From a virus: a stretch of DNA of 25,212 nucleotides. A program made the translations under genes and the position numbers. The stretch covers positions 1-25,212 of the IMG/VR virus record IMGVR_UViG_3300031772_000261. The stretch is one strand, 5' to 3'. The notes under the pieces were generated by a model, which worked only from the letters and a program-made list of their open reading frames with translations, did no database searches and had not been told where the DNA came from. This document shows positions 10,562-17,148 of the stretch, piece after piece. The first letter of the stretch is position 1. The number at the start of each line of letters is the position of its first letter.

Positions 10562-11999
10562 CGTTTGCGTAGATCTGAATATGAAAAACCCGGAAGTCCA
10601 ACAAGCCCTTGAATCCCGTCTTACTCAGATAAAGGGTATCAACGAGACATTGCGGGGGCGCTTACGGGAACAACTGAGGCGCGGATTCGCATTGGGTGAG
10701 ACAACGGATCAGATCGCAGAACGAATTCGCGGTGAATTCAGAACGCAATTGTACCGAGCAAGAACGATTGCACGCACTGAGATTAATGCGGCGGCTAATG
10801 ACTCTCGCAGCCTTCAAGCCAAAAAGACGTTTGGTAACAAATTCGATAAAGAGTGGATTGATTCCAACGATTTGTTGGTGCGTCCATCTCATAATATTGG
10901 TGGTGAGCGTGTTAGCGCGGATAAGAGGTATTCTAATGGAATGTGGAGGCCCCATGATCCATCTGCGCCTGCCAACGAATTAGTCAATTGTTATCTTCCG
11001 GGTACTAAAGTGTCTGGAAGATTTATTACTGGATCAAAAGCGTGGTACTCTGGAGAAGTTTGTGTAATTGAGACGCGGATGGGTGAAAGGCTTACCGTTA
11101 CCATCAATCATCCCATACTTACCGATAAAGGATGGGTTCCCGCTCACCAACTTCGAGAAGGCAATTATTTGCTTACTCACAGCAATAAGATCAGGGACTG
11201 TTCTTTGCTTAATGAAAATGATAAGAACGGCCCAGTCGCGATTGAGGATGTATTTAATGCGCTGAGGACTGATGGACGATCGCGGTTTAAGAAAGTTTCC
11301 GCTTTGGATTTCCACGGCGATGGATCTAGTATTAAGAGTCAAATCGAGATTGTAGATACCACAAGGGTACTGTTGCTGCGTAGACATTCCGGATCTTCTA
11401 AGCAGAGAAGTAATCGCTCCTTCGTACCTACCGATGTGGGTCAATCCTTCATGGCGGCTTTTAGCTCTGCGCAATTTGGTAAGCGTGGAGTCAGTGTGTC
11501 CACGTCGTGCGAGCCAAGCGTTTCTCATTTGTCTAACAACCAATTTGCGGTTATTCTTGATGCGCGACCACTTAACAAATTCTGCTTCGGATTGGCTGCG
11601 CAGTGGGACACTCCTTTTAAGGAAAGCGGTAAGTGTAGCGCGGTGTACATTAAACCGCTTGGACAATTTGAACACGCTAACTCCAGACAAATAGAGTTGG
11701 ATGATTTCTTGAGCATTAATCGGTTTGAATCTAATGCACGCTTCAGAACGATTTCGCAAAGTGGCGCGTCTTTTGAGGAAGCGCAAAAAAGTAACGTAAG
11801 AGCAACTCAACTCTTTACTGAGTTGCAGAGCGCTAGCGCCGGACAGGTAAAGCCTGACGATATTATCAGGATTGGGCGGTTGAAATTTGATGGTCATGTT
11901 TACGATCTCCAAACTGATACCGGTTACATGCTAGCAAATAATGTGCTTAGCAGCAATTGTCGCTGTACAGAAGTCTACCACCCAAAGGACGAAGATTAG
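10539..11999 (+). CDS. MuF-like minor head protein interrupted by an intein
   Basis: The 486-codon frame encodes a phage Mu gpF/SPP1 gp7-type minor head protein, which acts inside the head near the portal. Family features are ALGETTDQIAERIRGEF, then RARTIARTEINAAANDSR (about residues 73-90), and the C-terminal hallmark N-CRC. That last motif is split: residues 151-473 are an intein, after which CRCTEVYHP resumes. Splicing would give a 163-residue protein, shorter than typical MuF proteins; the missing N-terminal helices appear to be on the portal C-terminus 4 kb upstream. ATG 10539 has GAGG six bases before it; an upstream TTG (10527) lacks this. The opposite strand of the intein carries another gene. 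Confidence 0.88.
   Translation: MPTKPKISVCVDLNMKNPEVQQALESRLTQIKGINETLRGRLREQLRRGFALGETTDQIAERIRGEFRTQLYRARTIARTEINAAANDSRSLQAKKTFGNKFDKEWIDSNDLLVRPSHNIGGERVSADKRYSNGMWRPHDPSAPANELVNCYLPGTKVSGRFITGSKAWYSGEVCVIETRMGERLTVTINHPILTDKGWVPAHQLREGNYLLTHSNKIRDCSLLNENDKNGPVAIEDVFNALRTDGRSRFKKVSALDFHGDGSSIKSQIEIVDTTRVLLLRRHSGSSKQRSNRSFVPTDVGQSFMAAFSSAQFGKRGVSVSTSCEPSVSHLSNNQFAVILDARPLNKFCFGLAAQWDTPFKESGKCSAVYIKPLGQFEHANSRQIELDDFLSINRFESNARFRTISQSGASFEEAQKSNVRATQLFTELQSASAGQVKPDDIIRIGRLKFDGHVYDLQTDTGYMLANNVLSSNCRCTEVYHPKDED
10989..11957 (+). mobile_element. intein (Hint domain) inserted before MuF CRC motif
   Basis: This is a 323-residue intein. The N-terminal block starts at Cys1 (CYLPGTKV). Block B is TVTINHPILT, with the TxxH motif at Thr38/His41. 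The C-terminal blocks are HVYDLQTDTGYMLANN and VLSSN, ending in Asn323. The +1 extein residue is Cys. The usual penultimate histidine is a serine (Ser322), seen in some active inteins but worth noting. No LAGLIDADG or HNH nuclease motif is visible on this strand. The middle region includes IEDVFNAL and LDFHGDGSS. It has no TTA, CTA or TCA codons across 11037-11897, which keeps the opposite strand open as a second coding frame. Confidence 0.88.
11034..11897 (-). CDS. antisense Vsr/PD-(D/E)XK-like homing endonuclease inside the intein
   Basis: A 287-residue product read from the strand opposite the intein. Residues 9-53 and 61-105 are two similar helix-turn-helix repeats (IVRLYLSGASALQLSKEL and IIQLYLSGVSVFKLSKRF). 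The C-terminal half has a nuclease core: Glu159 (GRYEGAITSLL), Asp185 (GIYNLDL), Glu196-x-Gln198 (SIAVEIQ), Arg213 (QRIKYIL) and DWAVLIIFI, the outline of Vsr-like (EDxHD) or PD-(D/E)XK homing endonucleases. The histidine often found after the IAVEI strand is not evident (SGNFLKP). ATG 11897 has GGAG about nine bases upstream; a longer TTG start (11912) is possible. It probably cleaves intein-free MuF genes to spread the intein. Confidence 0.75.
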   Translation of the reverse strand: MTIKFQPPNPDNIVRLYLSGASALQLSKELSCSYVTFLRFLKRRATLRNRSEACIRFKPINAQEIIQLYLSGVSVFKLSKRFNVHRATLTAFLKRSVPLRSQSEAEFVKWSRIKNNRKLVVRQMRNAWLARRGHTDSTLTKLRRAKSRHEGLTHIGRYEGAITSLLRRSGMSTQQQYPCGIYNLDLTLNTRSIAVEIQSGNFLKPRSSISPQRIKYILNRDWAVLIIFIKQRTVPDLIAVSKQIIAFSKLVSGNPSFIGKYGMIDGNGKPFTHPRLNYTNFSRVPRF

Positions 12000-12016
12000 C
12001 GAATATAGGAGACGTC

Positions 12017-13282
12017 ATGAAAACGAAAGTCAAAGCATCATTGGGAGTTCAAATCAGATCCGTAGATAAGGATTCGCGAGTTGTTCAATTCACCGCTTCA
12101 GATGAAACTGTGGATCGCTACGGCACTGTCATTACCGTCAAGGGATGGGATCTTGCCAACTATCGCAAGAACCCTGTTTTCTTGTTCGGCCATGACTACC
12201 GGAGCCCGTGGTCAGTGATGGGGCGAACTGTCGATGTAAAGAAGAACGTGGAAGAAGGGCGGTTGGAAATGGACGTTATGTTCATGCCAGAAGAAATGAG
12301 CGCCGTCGCTGATTTTGTTTTTAAGCTGTACTCCAGCAAACCTCCATTTTTGAATTCCGTGAGTGTGGGTTTTCTGCCGATTAAATGGGAAGAAGTGAAA
12401 GACGAAGATCAAGAGGGCTTGAAGCAATCAGGTTCCAAGCGCAAAGCGTGGTTGCGCTACCTCCAGCAAGAGCTTTTGGAGCTGAGTGCAGTTACCGTGC
12501 CTGCGAATCCCGGAGCCAACAAAAAAGATGTGGCGGGCGTCATGCGAAGTATAATCGGAACGACCCGTGATTTCGATGCGGTTGCTCTCATGGCAGCGCA
12601 GACTGTGTTGAATGACGAAGACGAGTACGAGGCTCTTACGGATAAGATTGGCAATTGGACTGAAAAGAACGGGCTGATTGTACCCTGTGAAGGCGATTGC
12701 TGTTCCAAGATCGTTTGCATCGAGGACTTCGCTAAACAGAATGGGTTGAAGTGCTTCTCGTTCCCATCTGCTGCTGTAGAGCCCTCTGTTGAACGCGATG
12801 CCGATTCTGAACAGGACGAAGATGTTGTCGAAATGTCCAAGTTTGCTAAAGCGTTTAAGAACTTGGAAGTTCTACAGAATGCCGGAGCGGTTCTCAATCG
12901 CAAGAACAAGAAGTTGCTACAGCAGGCCAGCACTTGCGTCGCGAGCGTACTTGACTCATCTGAAATGATGAAAGAAGATGTTTCAGAACTCAAAGAGGTT
13001 GATGCGGTTGAGATTCGTTTGCAGCAAGTTGAAGAGAAACAAGACCAGACGCTTGAGATCTTGAGAGATATTTACGAGCACCTCATCAAAGGCCACGATG
13101 CTGAAGAAGATGATGATGACGATGAACCCGGATTGAACGATGAGGATGCGCCAGAAGACAAAGAGAGTTTGAAGGCGTTAGACAATTTGTTGACAAAAGT
13201 TTCTCCGCCAAAAACGGAAGAAGCTGATCTTGAGGCTGACGGACGCTTGAGTGCTGCACTGGCAGGACTGACAAGCAAGTAG
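12017..13282 (+). CDS. HK97-type prohead protease with long acidic C-terminal region
   Basis: A 421-residue protein. Residues 1-170 match the phage prohead serine protease family: VVQFTASDETVDRYGTVIT, catalytic His59 in FLFGHDY, the serine strand NSVSVGF (Ser114/Ser116), and LLELSAVTVPANPGA. It cleaves capsid and scaffold proteins during head maturation. Residues 170-421 are helical and acidic, including DAEEDDDDDEPGLND; no separate scaffold gene is seen, so this part probably serves as a fused scaffold. There is also a small Cys segment (CEGDCCSKIVC) near residue 227. ATG 12017 follows TAGGAGA. It lies directly between MuF and the major capsid gene, as usual. Confidence 0.9.
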   Translation: MKTKVKASLGVQIRSVDKDSRVVQFTASDETVDRYGTVITVKGWDLANYRKNPVFLFGHDYRSPWSVMGRTVDVKKNVEEGRLEMDVMFMPEEMSAVADFVFKLYSSKPPFLNSVSVGFLPIKWEEVKDEDQEGLKQSGSKRKAWLRYLQQELLELSAVTVPANPGANKKDVAGVMRSIIGTTRDFDAVALMAAQTVLNDEDEYEALTDKIGNWTEKNGLIVPCEGDCCSKIVCIEDFAKQNGLKCFSFPSAAVEPSVERDADSEQDEDVVEMSKFAKAFKNLEVLQNAGAVLNRKNKKLLQQASTCVASVLDSSEMMKEDVSELKEVDAVEIRLQQVEEKQDQTLEILRDIYEHLIKGHDAEEDDDDDEPGLNDEDAPEDKESLKALDNLLTKVSPPKTEEADLEADGRLSAALAGLTSK

Positions 13283-13335
13283 AAGGCTGACGGATCAGTG
13301 TAGGACGGGCATTTCGCCCACAAAGGAAAAAAACA

Positions 13336-14478
13336 ATGCACATTACAGAAGAGAAGTTAGATCAGATCTGTAAAGCCTTGGGGATTGTTACTGATCTCCA
13401 GAAGGCTCAAGAACTGCTCCAGAATCAGTACAACGCCATTCACGCGGAATTCGGAGCAGCTCCGGCTCGCGGCGTAAGAGTGGGACGTTGGTCGGGCGCT
13501 GACTCTGATAAGGATTCTGACGATTTGAAACGTCAGTTTCTTTATTGGGTTCGGGCTATCAGTGCGCGTCGAGCGTTGCCGGATACACCCGCAGAAATCC
13601 GGGCGATTATTGAAGCCGGAACAGATGCGCAGGGAGGGGTTCTCGTTCCTGAGATTTTCATCCCAGAGCTTCTGCGTGTAATCGAAGCATCCGCCGTCAT
13701 GCGTGGATTGGTTCGTGTTATCCCAATGACAACGGACACCAGCAATCTGCCAAGTTTGGTCAGCAACATGACGGTTTACTGGCCAGATGAATTGCAGATC
13801 ATCACTCAAAGCGATCCGGTCTTCGGAAAGGTGACACTCAGTGTTAAGACGATGGCGGCCTTGACGAGTGCATCTATTCAAGTTGCAGAAGATGCGGCGT
13901 TGCCTTTGGCTGATTTGTTGGTGACTCTGTTCGGAGAAGCGCTGGCTACTGAAGAGGATAAGCAGCTCCTTTCAGCTAGTGCAGCTCCGTTCAGCGGCGT
14001 CTTGTTTGCGTCTAACGTAAACGTAGTGACGATGGCATCGGGCAAAACGACTTTCAGTAGCATGGATTTCAATGACTTGTTGGACGTTGTTGACACCCTG
14101 ACCACAGCCGCTTCTGCTGGAGCCCGCTTCTTTGCTCACCGCAACATCATCACGAACATCCGAAAGATTCGTGATTTGAACCATCAGTACATCTGGAACC
14201 CTTCGACCGTGAACGGAGAACCAGCCACGATCTACGGGTATCCTTACAGCGCATCAGATGTTATGCCTGCAAACGCGGCAACTAATGTTAGCAAAGCCTT
14301 CCTGGCTTTTGGAAATCCGAAGTACATGTTTTTGGGAGATCGGCGTGACTTCCGCGTTGAAGTCAGCGATCACGTTGGATTCAAGAACAACGAGCGCTTC
14401 TGGAAGGTAACTAACAGAATTGCCGTTGCAATGGGAGTTCCTTCTGCGTTGGTTCGGATTCGGACTGCTGCTTCCTAA
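13336..14478 (+). CDS. HK97-fold major capsid protein
   Basis: A 380-residue major capsid protein forming the head shell. About the first 100 residues (a helical start with EEKLDQICKALGIV, then charged DSDKDSDDLKRQFLYWV) probably correspond to a delta-like/N-arm region. The HK97 fold then follows: AGTDAQGGVLVPEIF, SVKTMAALTSASIQVAEDAA, LFGEALATEEDKQLL, and the P-domain/C-terminal part NPKYMFLGDRRDFRVEVSDH ending in ALVRIRTAAS. AAAGGAAAAAA upstream is the ribosome binding site. It follows the protease by 53 bases and is followed by a good terminator, consistent with high, separately controlled expression. Confidence 0.93.
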   Translation: MHITEEKLDQICKALGIVTDLQKAQELLQNQYNAIHAEFGAAPARGVRVGRWSGADSDKDSDDLKRQFLYWVRAISARRALPDTPAEIRAIIEAGTDAQGGVLVPEIFIPELLRVIEASAVMRGLVRVIPMTTDTSNLPSLVSNMTVYWPDELQIITQSDPVFGKVTLSVKTMAALTSASIQVAEDAALPLADLLVTLFGEALATEEDKQLLSASAAPFSGVLFASNVNVVTMASGKTTFSSMDFNDLLDVVDTLTTAASAGARFFAHRNIITNIRKIRDLNHQYIWNPSTVNGEPATIYGYPYSASDVMPANAATNVSKAFLAFGNPKYMFLGDRRDFRVEVSDHVGFKNNERFWKVTNRIAVAMGVPSALVRIRTAAS

Positions 14479-14494
14479 TGGTCCGTAGATGCTC

Positions 14495-14529
14495 GGAGCC
14501 GGTGGGTATAACTCGCCGGCTCCTATTTT
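14495..14529 (+). terminator. intrinsic terminator after major capsid gene
   Basis: GGAGCCGGTG (14495-14504) pairs with CGCCGGCTCC (14514-14523) as a 10-bp G+C-rich stem with one G-U pair and a 9-base loop. It is followed by TATTTT. It lies 17 bases after the capsid stop codon, a usual place for a partial terminator that sets capsid mRNA levels above those of downstream genes. Confidence 0.7.
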
Positions 14530-14549
14530 GAAAGTAAAAGGAGGGCCTT

Positions 14550-14909
14550 ATGGCTCCAGTTCTAGTTCGAGTAAAGCAGGGGTGCAGATTGCGAGAAAAC
14601 GGAAGCAACTATATCGAGGGGCAAACATTTTACGTGGACCAAGAGCGGGTATCTTCAATTGCGGATATGGTAGATACGGTGCAGGGAGTTGCGCCTGTTA
14701 GAACCGCCGCGATTCTAAGTCCTCCTAGAACTTTTGAGGCTACGGCGATGCCTACGCCAGATCCTAAACTTGTTGAACCCACAGATACGTCAACTCCAAG
14801 TCTCAAACTGACCAAACCCAGGAATCTCGAAGATCTTTTTGAGGACGAGGAAGAGTCCAAAGAGCAAGATAAGAAGACGCCCCGAAAGATGAAGAAACGA
14901 ATCCTATGA
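14550..14909 (+). CDS. hypothetical protein downstream of capsid
   Basis: A 119-residue protein with AAAGGAGGG upstream of ATG 14550. The first 50 residues look like a small beta domain (MAPVLVRVKQGCRLRENGSN, then YIEGQTFYVDQERVSSIADM). The rest is proline/threonine-rich and then highly charged (LFEDEEESKEQDKKTPRKMK), probably disordered. Small proteins of this kind after the capsid gene sometimes act as head decoration or connector-associated proteins, but no family is recognised. Its stop overlaps the methyltransferase start by four bases. Confidence 0.65.
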   Translation: MAPVLVRVKQGCRLRENGSNYIEGQTFYVDQERVSSIADMVDTVQGVAPVRTAAILSPPRTFEATAMPTPDPKLVEPTDTSTPSLKLTKPRNLEDLFEDEEESKEQDKKTPRKMKKRIL

Positions 14910-15487
14910 ACAACCCCGCGCACAACATCAGAGAGTTTTGGAATTGTTTTAAGCTGGTAACGCAAGACTGCAACTCTGTTGTAGAGTTCGGGTGTGGTCA
15001 CGGTGACAATCTTCGCAGAACAGATTGTGAAGCGAAGACAGGTGTTGAGATAGTTCCTGAGTACACAACGATGAGACCTGCGGATGGCATTACATTCATT
15101 ATTGGCGATGCCATCAAAGTGGCTAAAAGTTTAGCGTCTAAATCTTACGATCTGGTTATGCTAATTGATGTGGTAGAACATTTTTATAACCCAGATGGAT
15201 CCCAACTGATTTTGCAGAGTCAGCGCATCGCTAAGAAGCGTGTTCTGATCTGGATGCCTGAAGGTTTTCTTAGACAGGATAAAGAGGTGTATAGCGGAAC
15301 GAATAGTGAGTACGTCTATAAACCTTCGCAAGATCATTTGGGTTCGTGGATGAAAGACGATTTGGAAGGCATGGGGTTTGACACCGCTCGATGGGACAAC
15401 TACCATCCAGATAGAGTTGACGGTCATCTTACTCCCGCGCTGTTTGGAATTTGGAATAGGCCGGAATTGGCCCCTCCAAGCGTTTAG
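14906..15487 (+). CDS. class I SAM-dependent methyltransferase
   Basis: A 193-residue protein with the Rossmann-fold methyltransferase signature. Motif I is VVEFGCGHGDN (25-35). An acidic position after strand 2 is VEIVPE, and YDLVMLIDVVEHFYNP (81-96) is the strand-4 region typical of small-molecule or sugar methyltransferases. No NPPY or other DNA-base methyltransferase catalytic motif is seen, so DNA modification is less likely. It overlaps the upstream gene as ATGA and precedes two glycosyltransferase genes, suggesting a shared job in building or modifying a glycan. The substrate is unknown. Confidence 0.8.
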   Translation: MNNPAHNIREFWNCFKLVTQDCNSVVEFGCGHGDNLRRTDCEAKTGVEIVPEYTTMRPADGITFIIGDAIKVAKSLASKSYDLVMLIDVVEHFYNPDGSQLILQSQRIAKKRVLIWMPEGFLRQDKEVYSGTNSEYVYKPSQDHLGSWMKDDLEGMGFDTARWDNYHPDRVDGHLTPALFGIWNRPELAPPSV

Positions 15488-15602
15488 GGCCGTTTTACCA
15501 TGCCAACACATGGCCAAAGCCCCAGGAATGGATTCTAGGGGCATAGGAGCCACGAGTTTTGGGGCTCTACGGGGCTAACTTACAGCGTTTTACGGAGTTT
15601 CA
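15488..15602 (+). other. structured intergenic region between methyltransferase and glycosyltransferase
   Basis: No gene is supported here. CCATG (15498-15502) pairs with CATGG (15509-15513) around CCAACA. A near-palindrome follows at 15519-15542: GCCCC, AG, GAAT, GG, ATTC, TA, GGGGC. GTTTTAC occurs twice (15492 and near 15586). A ribosome binding site CGGAG precedes ATG 15603. Without a U-tract these are not canonical terminators; a regulatory element or recombination scar is possible. Confidence 0.35.
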
Positions 15603-16487
15603 ATGAAAGAAGCGGACATCACCCTACATTTTATGTGTCGAGATGAATTTCCGACTTGCGTATTCTCTTTACTGTCTACGCTTCCTTTTGCCAAGAAAGC
15701 TATCATCGTTGATACCGGATCTACAGATGGTACGAGGGAGTGGCTGCAAAAGATCAAGGACATATACTCGGATAAGATTTCTTTGCAGCTTCGAGATGAC
15801 GTACCGGATTCTAGTCAATGGTCGTTCCATCGCTACATAACGCCTAATCGTTACTTGTCTGAGATTCGAGATAAGATGATACGCGAGACCACTACCGAGT
15901 TTTTCTGGATTGTTGATGGCGACGAAGTGTATCGGAACATCACTTGTGAACAAATTGTAGAAAGCATCGAGACTTGGCCTAAAGATAAGTTAGTCATGTA
16001 TGTTCCGCTTTTGTGGTTTGCTAAGGACATAAACACGCTAGGATGCTTTTCACCGGCGTCTTATGGGCTTACGGGTCGCGTGTTCAAAATGCAGGGAATT
16101 AAGATGCACGGCCACTTTCCGGGTGAGATGCACACAGGGCCTAACGGAGAGGATCTTGGACCCGCTAGCGAGTTGGCTATCTTGGCCAAACACATGGAGC
16201 CCTACATGCATTACGAAATGGTGACGAAGCCTTGGCGTCGTAAGATTACAGGAACAGCCGCTTATAATGGGCCGATACCCGAAGTTTTCTTTCAATATGG
16301 AATCTGGCCCGATAAGAAAGCGGAAAAGGTTCTCTATCAGAGAACCTTTGGTGTTTGGCCGGAAGATGAGGAGAAGAAGAGTGAAGAACAAAATTCTTGT
16401 GGGTATTCCCACACTCGGATGGGTGAAGACAGAGTTAGTGCAACGGTTGGTGGACGAGTATTGGAACGATCGGCGGGTGGTTGTTAG
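15603..16487 (+). CDS. family 2 glycosyltransferase
   Basis: A 294-residue protein with a clear GT2 core. It begins ITLHFMCRDEFPTCVFSLL. IIVDTGSTDGTREWL (34-48) is the nucleotide-sugar binding loop, and WIVDGDEVY (102-110) is the DxD metal site (Asp105, Asp107). Later GHFPGEMHTGP and histidines around HYEM resemble the acceptor side of this family. It likely transfers one sugar in the cytoplasm. The last 30 or so codons run into the next gene in another frame and look non-native, so the functional protein may end near residue 265. It contains a perfect 10-bp hairpin near its end. Confidence 0.85.
   Translation: MKEADITLHFMCRDEFPTCVFSLLSTLPFAKKAIIVDTGSTDGTREWLQKIKDIYSDKISLQLRDDVPDSSQWSFHRYITPNRYLSEIRDKMIRETTTEFFWIVDGDEVYRNITCEQIVESIETWPKDKLVMYVPLLWFAKDINTLGCFSPASYGLTGRVFKMQGIKMHGHFPGEMHTGPNGEDLGPASELAILAKHMEPYMHYEMVTKPWRRKITGTAAYNGPIPEVFFQYGIWPDKKAEKVLYQRTFGVWPEDEEKKSEEQNSCGYSHTRMGEDRVSATVGGRVLERSAGGC
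16325..16349 (+). repeat. perfect 10-bp inverted repeat inside coding sequence
   Basis: AAAGGTTCTC (16325-16334) and GAGAACCTTT (16340-16349) form a perfect stem with the 5-base loop TATCA near the end of the glycosyltransferase, 32 bases before the next gene's GTG. A perfect stem of this length inside coding sequence may regulate the downstream start or be a recombination mark. It is not followed by a U-tract, although GTGTTTGG follows. Confidence 0.5.
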
Positions 16488-17148
16488 ACTACTAGGGAAT
16501 ATTCAAGACGTTGCCGCCGCAAGAAATACCTTGGTGATGAATCATTACGATGTTGCCGCATTCACTCATCTGTGTTTGATTGATGCTGATACAGTTCCTC
16601 CACTGGGTTTTATTGATCGCATGTTGGAAGTCAATCGGCCTGTAGTTAGTGGAGTCACTCACATATTCAGACCTTTCAGACACAATTCAGATTCTGGACC
16701 AGAAGTGAGGTTAGCATTATGGCGAATGAGACCACAAGAAGGGGAGGAACCGACGTTCCAAAACGTGGGGGAGATTCCGGAATCAGGGGTGATGGAGGAG
16801 AAGGGGCTGGCGACGGGATGCTTCACGATGTTAATACAGTCGCAAGTCATTCAGAAACTAGCGAATCAGCTTCCGTTCTTCAAAACGACCTACACGGAAC
16901 AGACGCAGGAAAAGAAGTTGTCAGAAGATCTGTACTTCTGCCAGAAGATCGAGAACGAACTGGACATACGGATCAGCATCTTGACGGATCTAATCTGCGC
17001 GCATCACAAGATAGTGGACCTGAGCCACGTGGAACAGATGATGACAAACATGAGGAATCAGTTCAGAGAAGCTCTAGTCTATCGGGACAAGCACATCCAG
17101 AAATTAGAATCCCTCTGCCAAGCGGGCACATCGAAATTAACACCGTAA
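16381..17148 (+). CDS. glycosyltransferase-like protein (GT-A, DxD)
   Basis: A 255-residue protein starting at GTG 16381 (GAGGAG upstream); ATG 16366 is an alternative. The start KNKILVGIPTLGWVKTELV, the segment DVAAARNTLV and the metal site LIDADTVPP (Asp68, Asp70) are typical of GT-A glycosyltransferases that act on cell-surface glycans. The last 60 residues are helical and may be a C-terminal arm. It overlaps the preceding gene by about 107 bases and, from 16719 on, shares its DNA with another same-strand frame. Codon use changes at that point from A/T-ending to G-ending codons (ACG, GTG, GGG, CTG). Confidence 0.75.
   Translation: MKNKILVGIPTLGWVKTELVQRLVDEYWNDRRVVVRLLGNIQDVAAARNTLVMNHYDVAAFTHLCLIDADTVPPLGFIDRMLEVNRPVVSGVTHIFRPFRHNSDSGPEVRLALWRMRPQEGEEPTFQNVGEIPESGVMEEKGLATGCFTMLIQSQVIQKLANQLPFFKTTYTEQTQEKKLSEDLYFCQKIENELDIRISILTDLICAHHKIVDLSHVEQMMTNMRNQFREALVYRDKHIQKLESLCQAGTSKLTP

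Noticed and set aside
10662-10955. Antisense ORF opposite the MuF N-terminal part
   Set aside because: No motifs and no ribosome binding site; lies outside the intein and has no link to the antisense nuclease.
10989-11957. A sense-strand LAGLIDADG or HNH endonuclease inside the intein
   Set aside because: I looked for LAGLIDADG-like and H-N-H patterns in the intein middle and found none; the nuclease signal is on the other strand.
12457-12993. 178-codon antisense ORF opposite the protease gene
   Set aside because: Ser-rich composition typical of the reverse complement of an acidic helical protein; no domain, no SD. It contrasts with the antisense ORF in the intein, which has real motifs.
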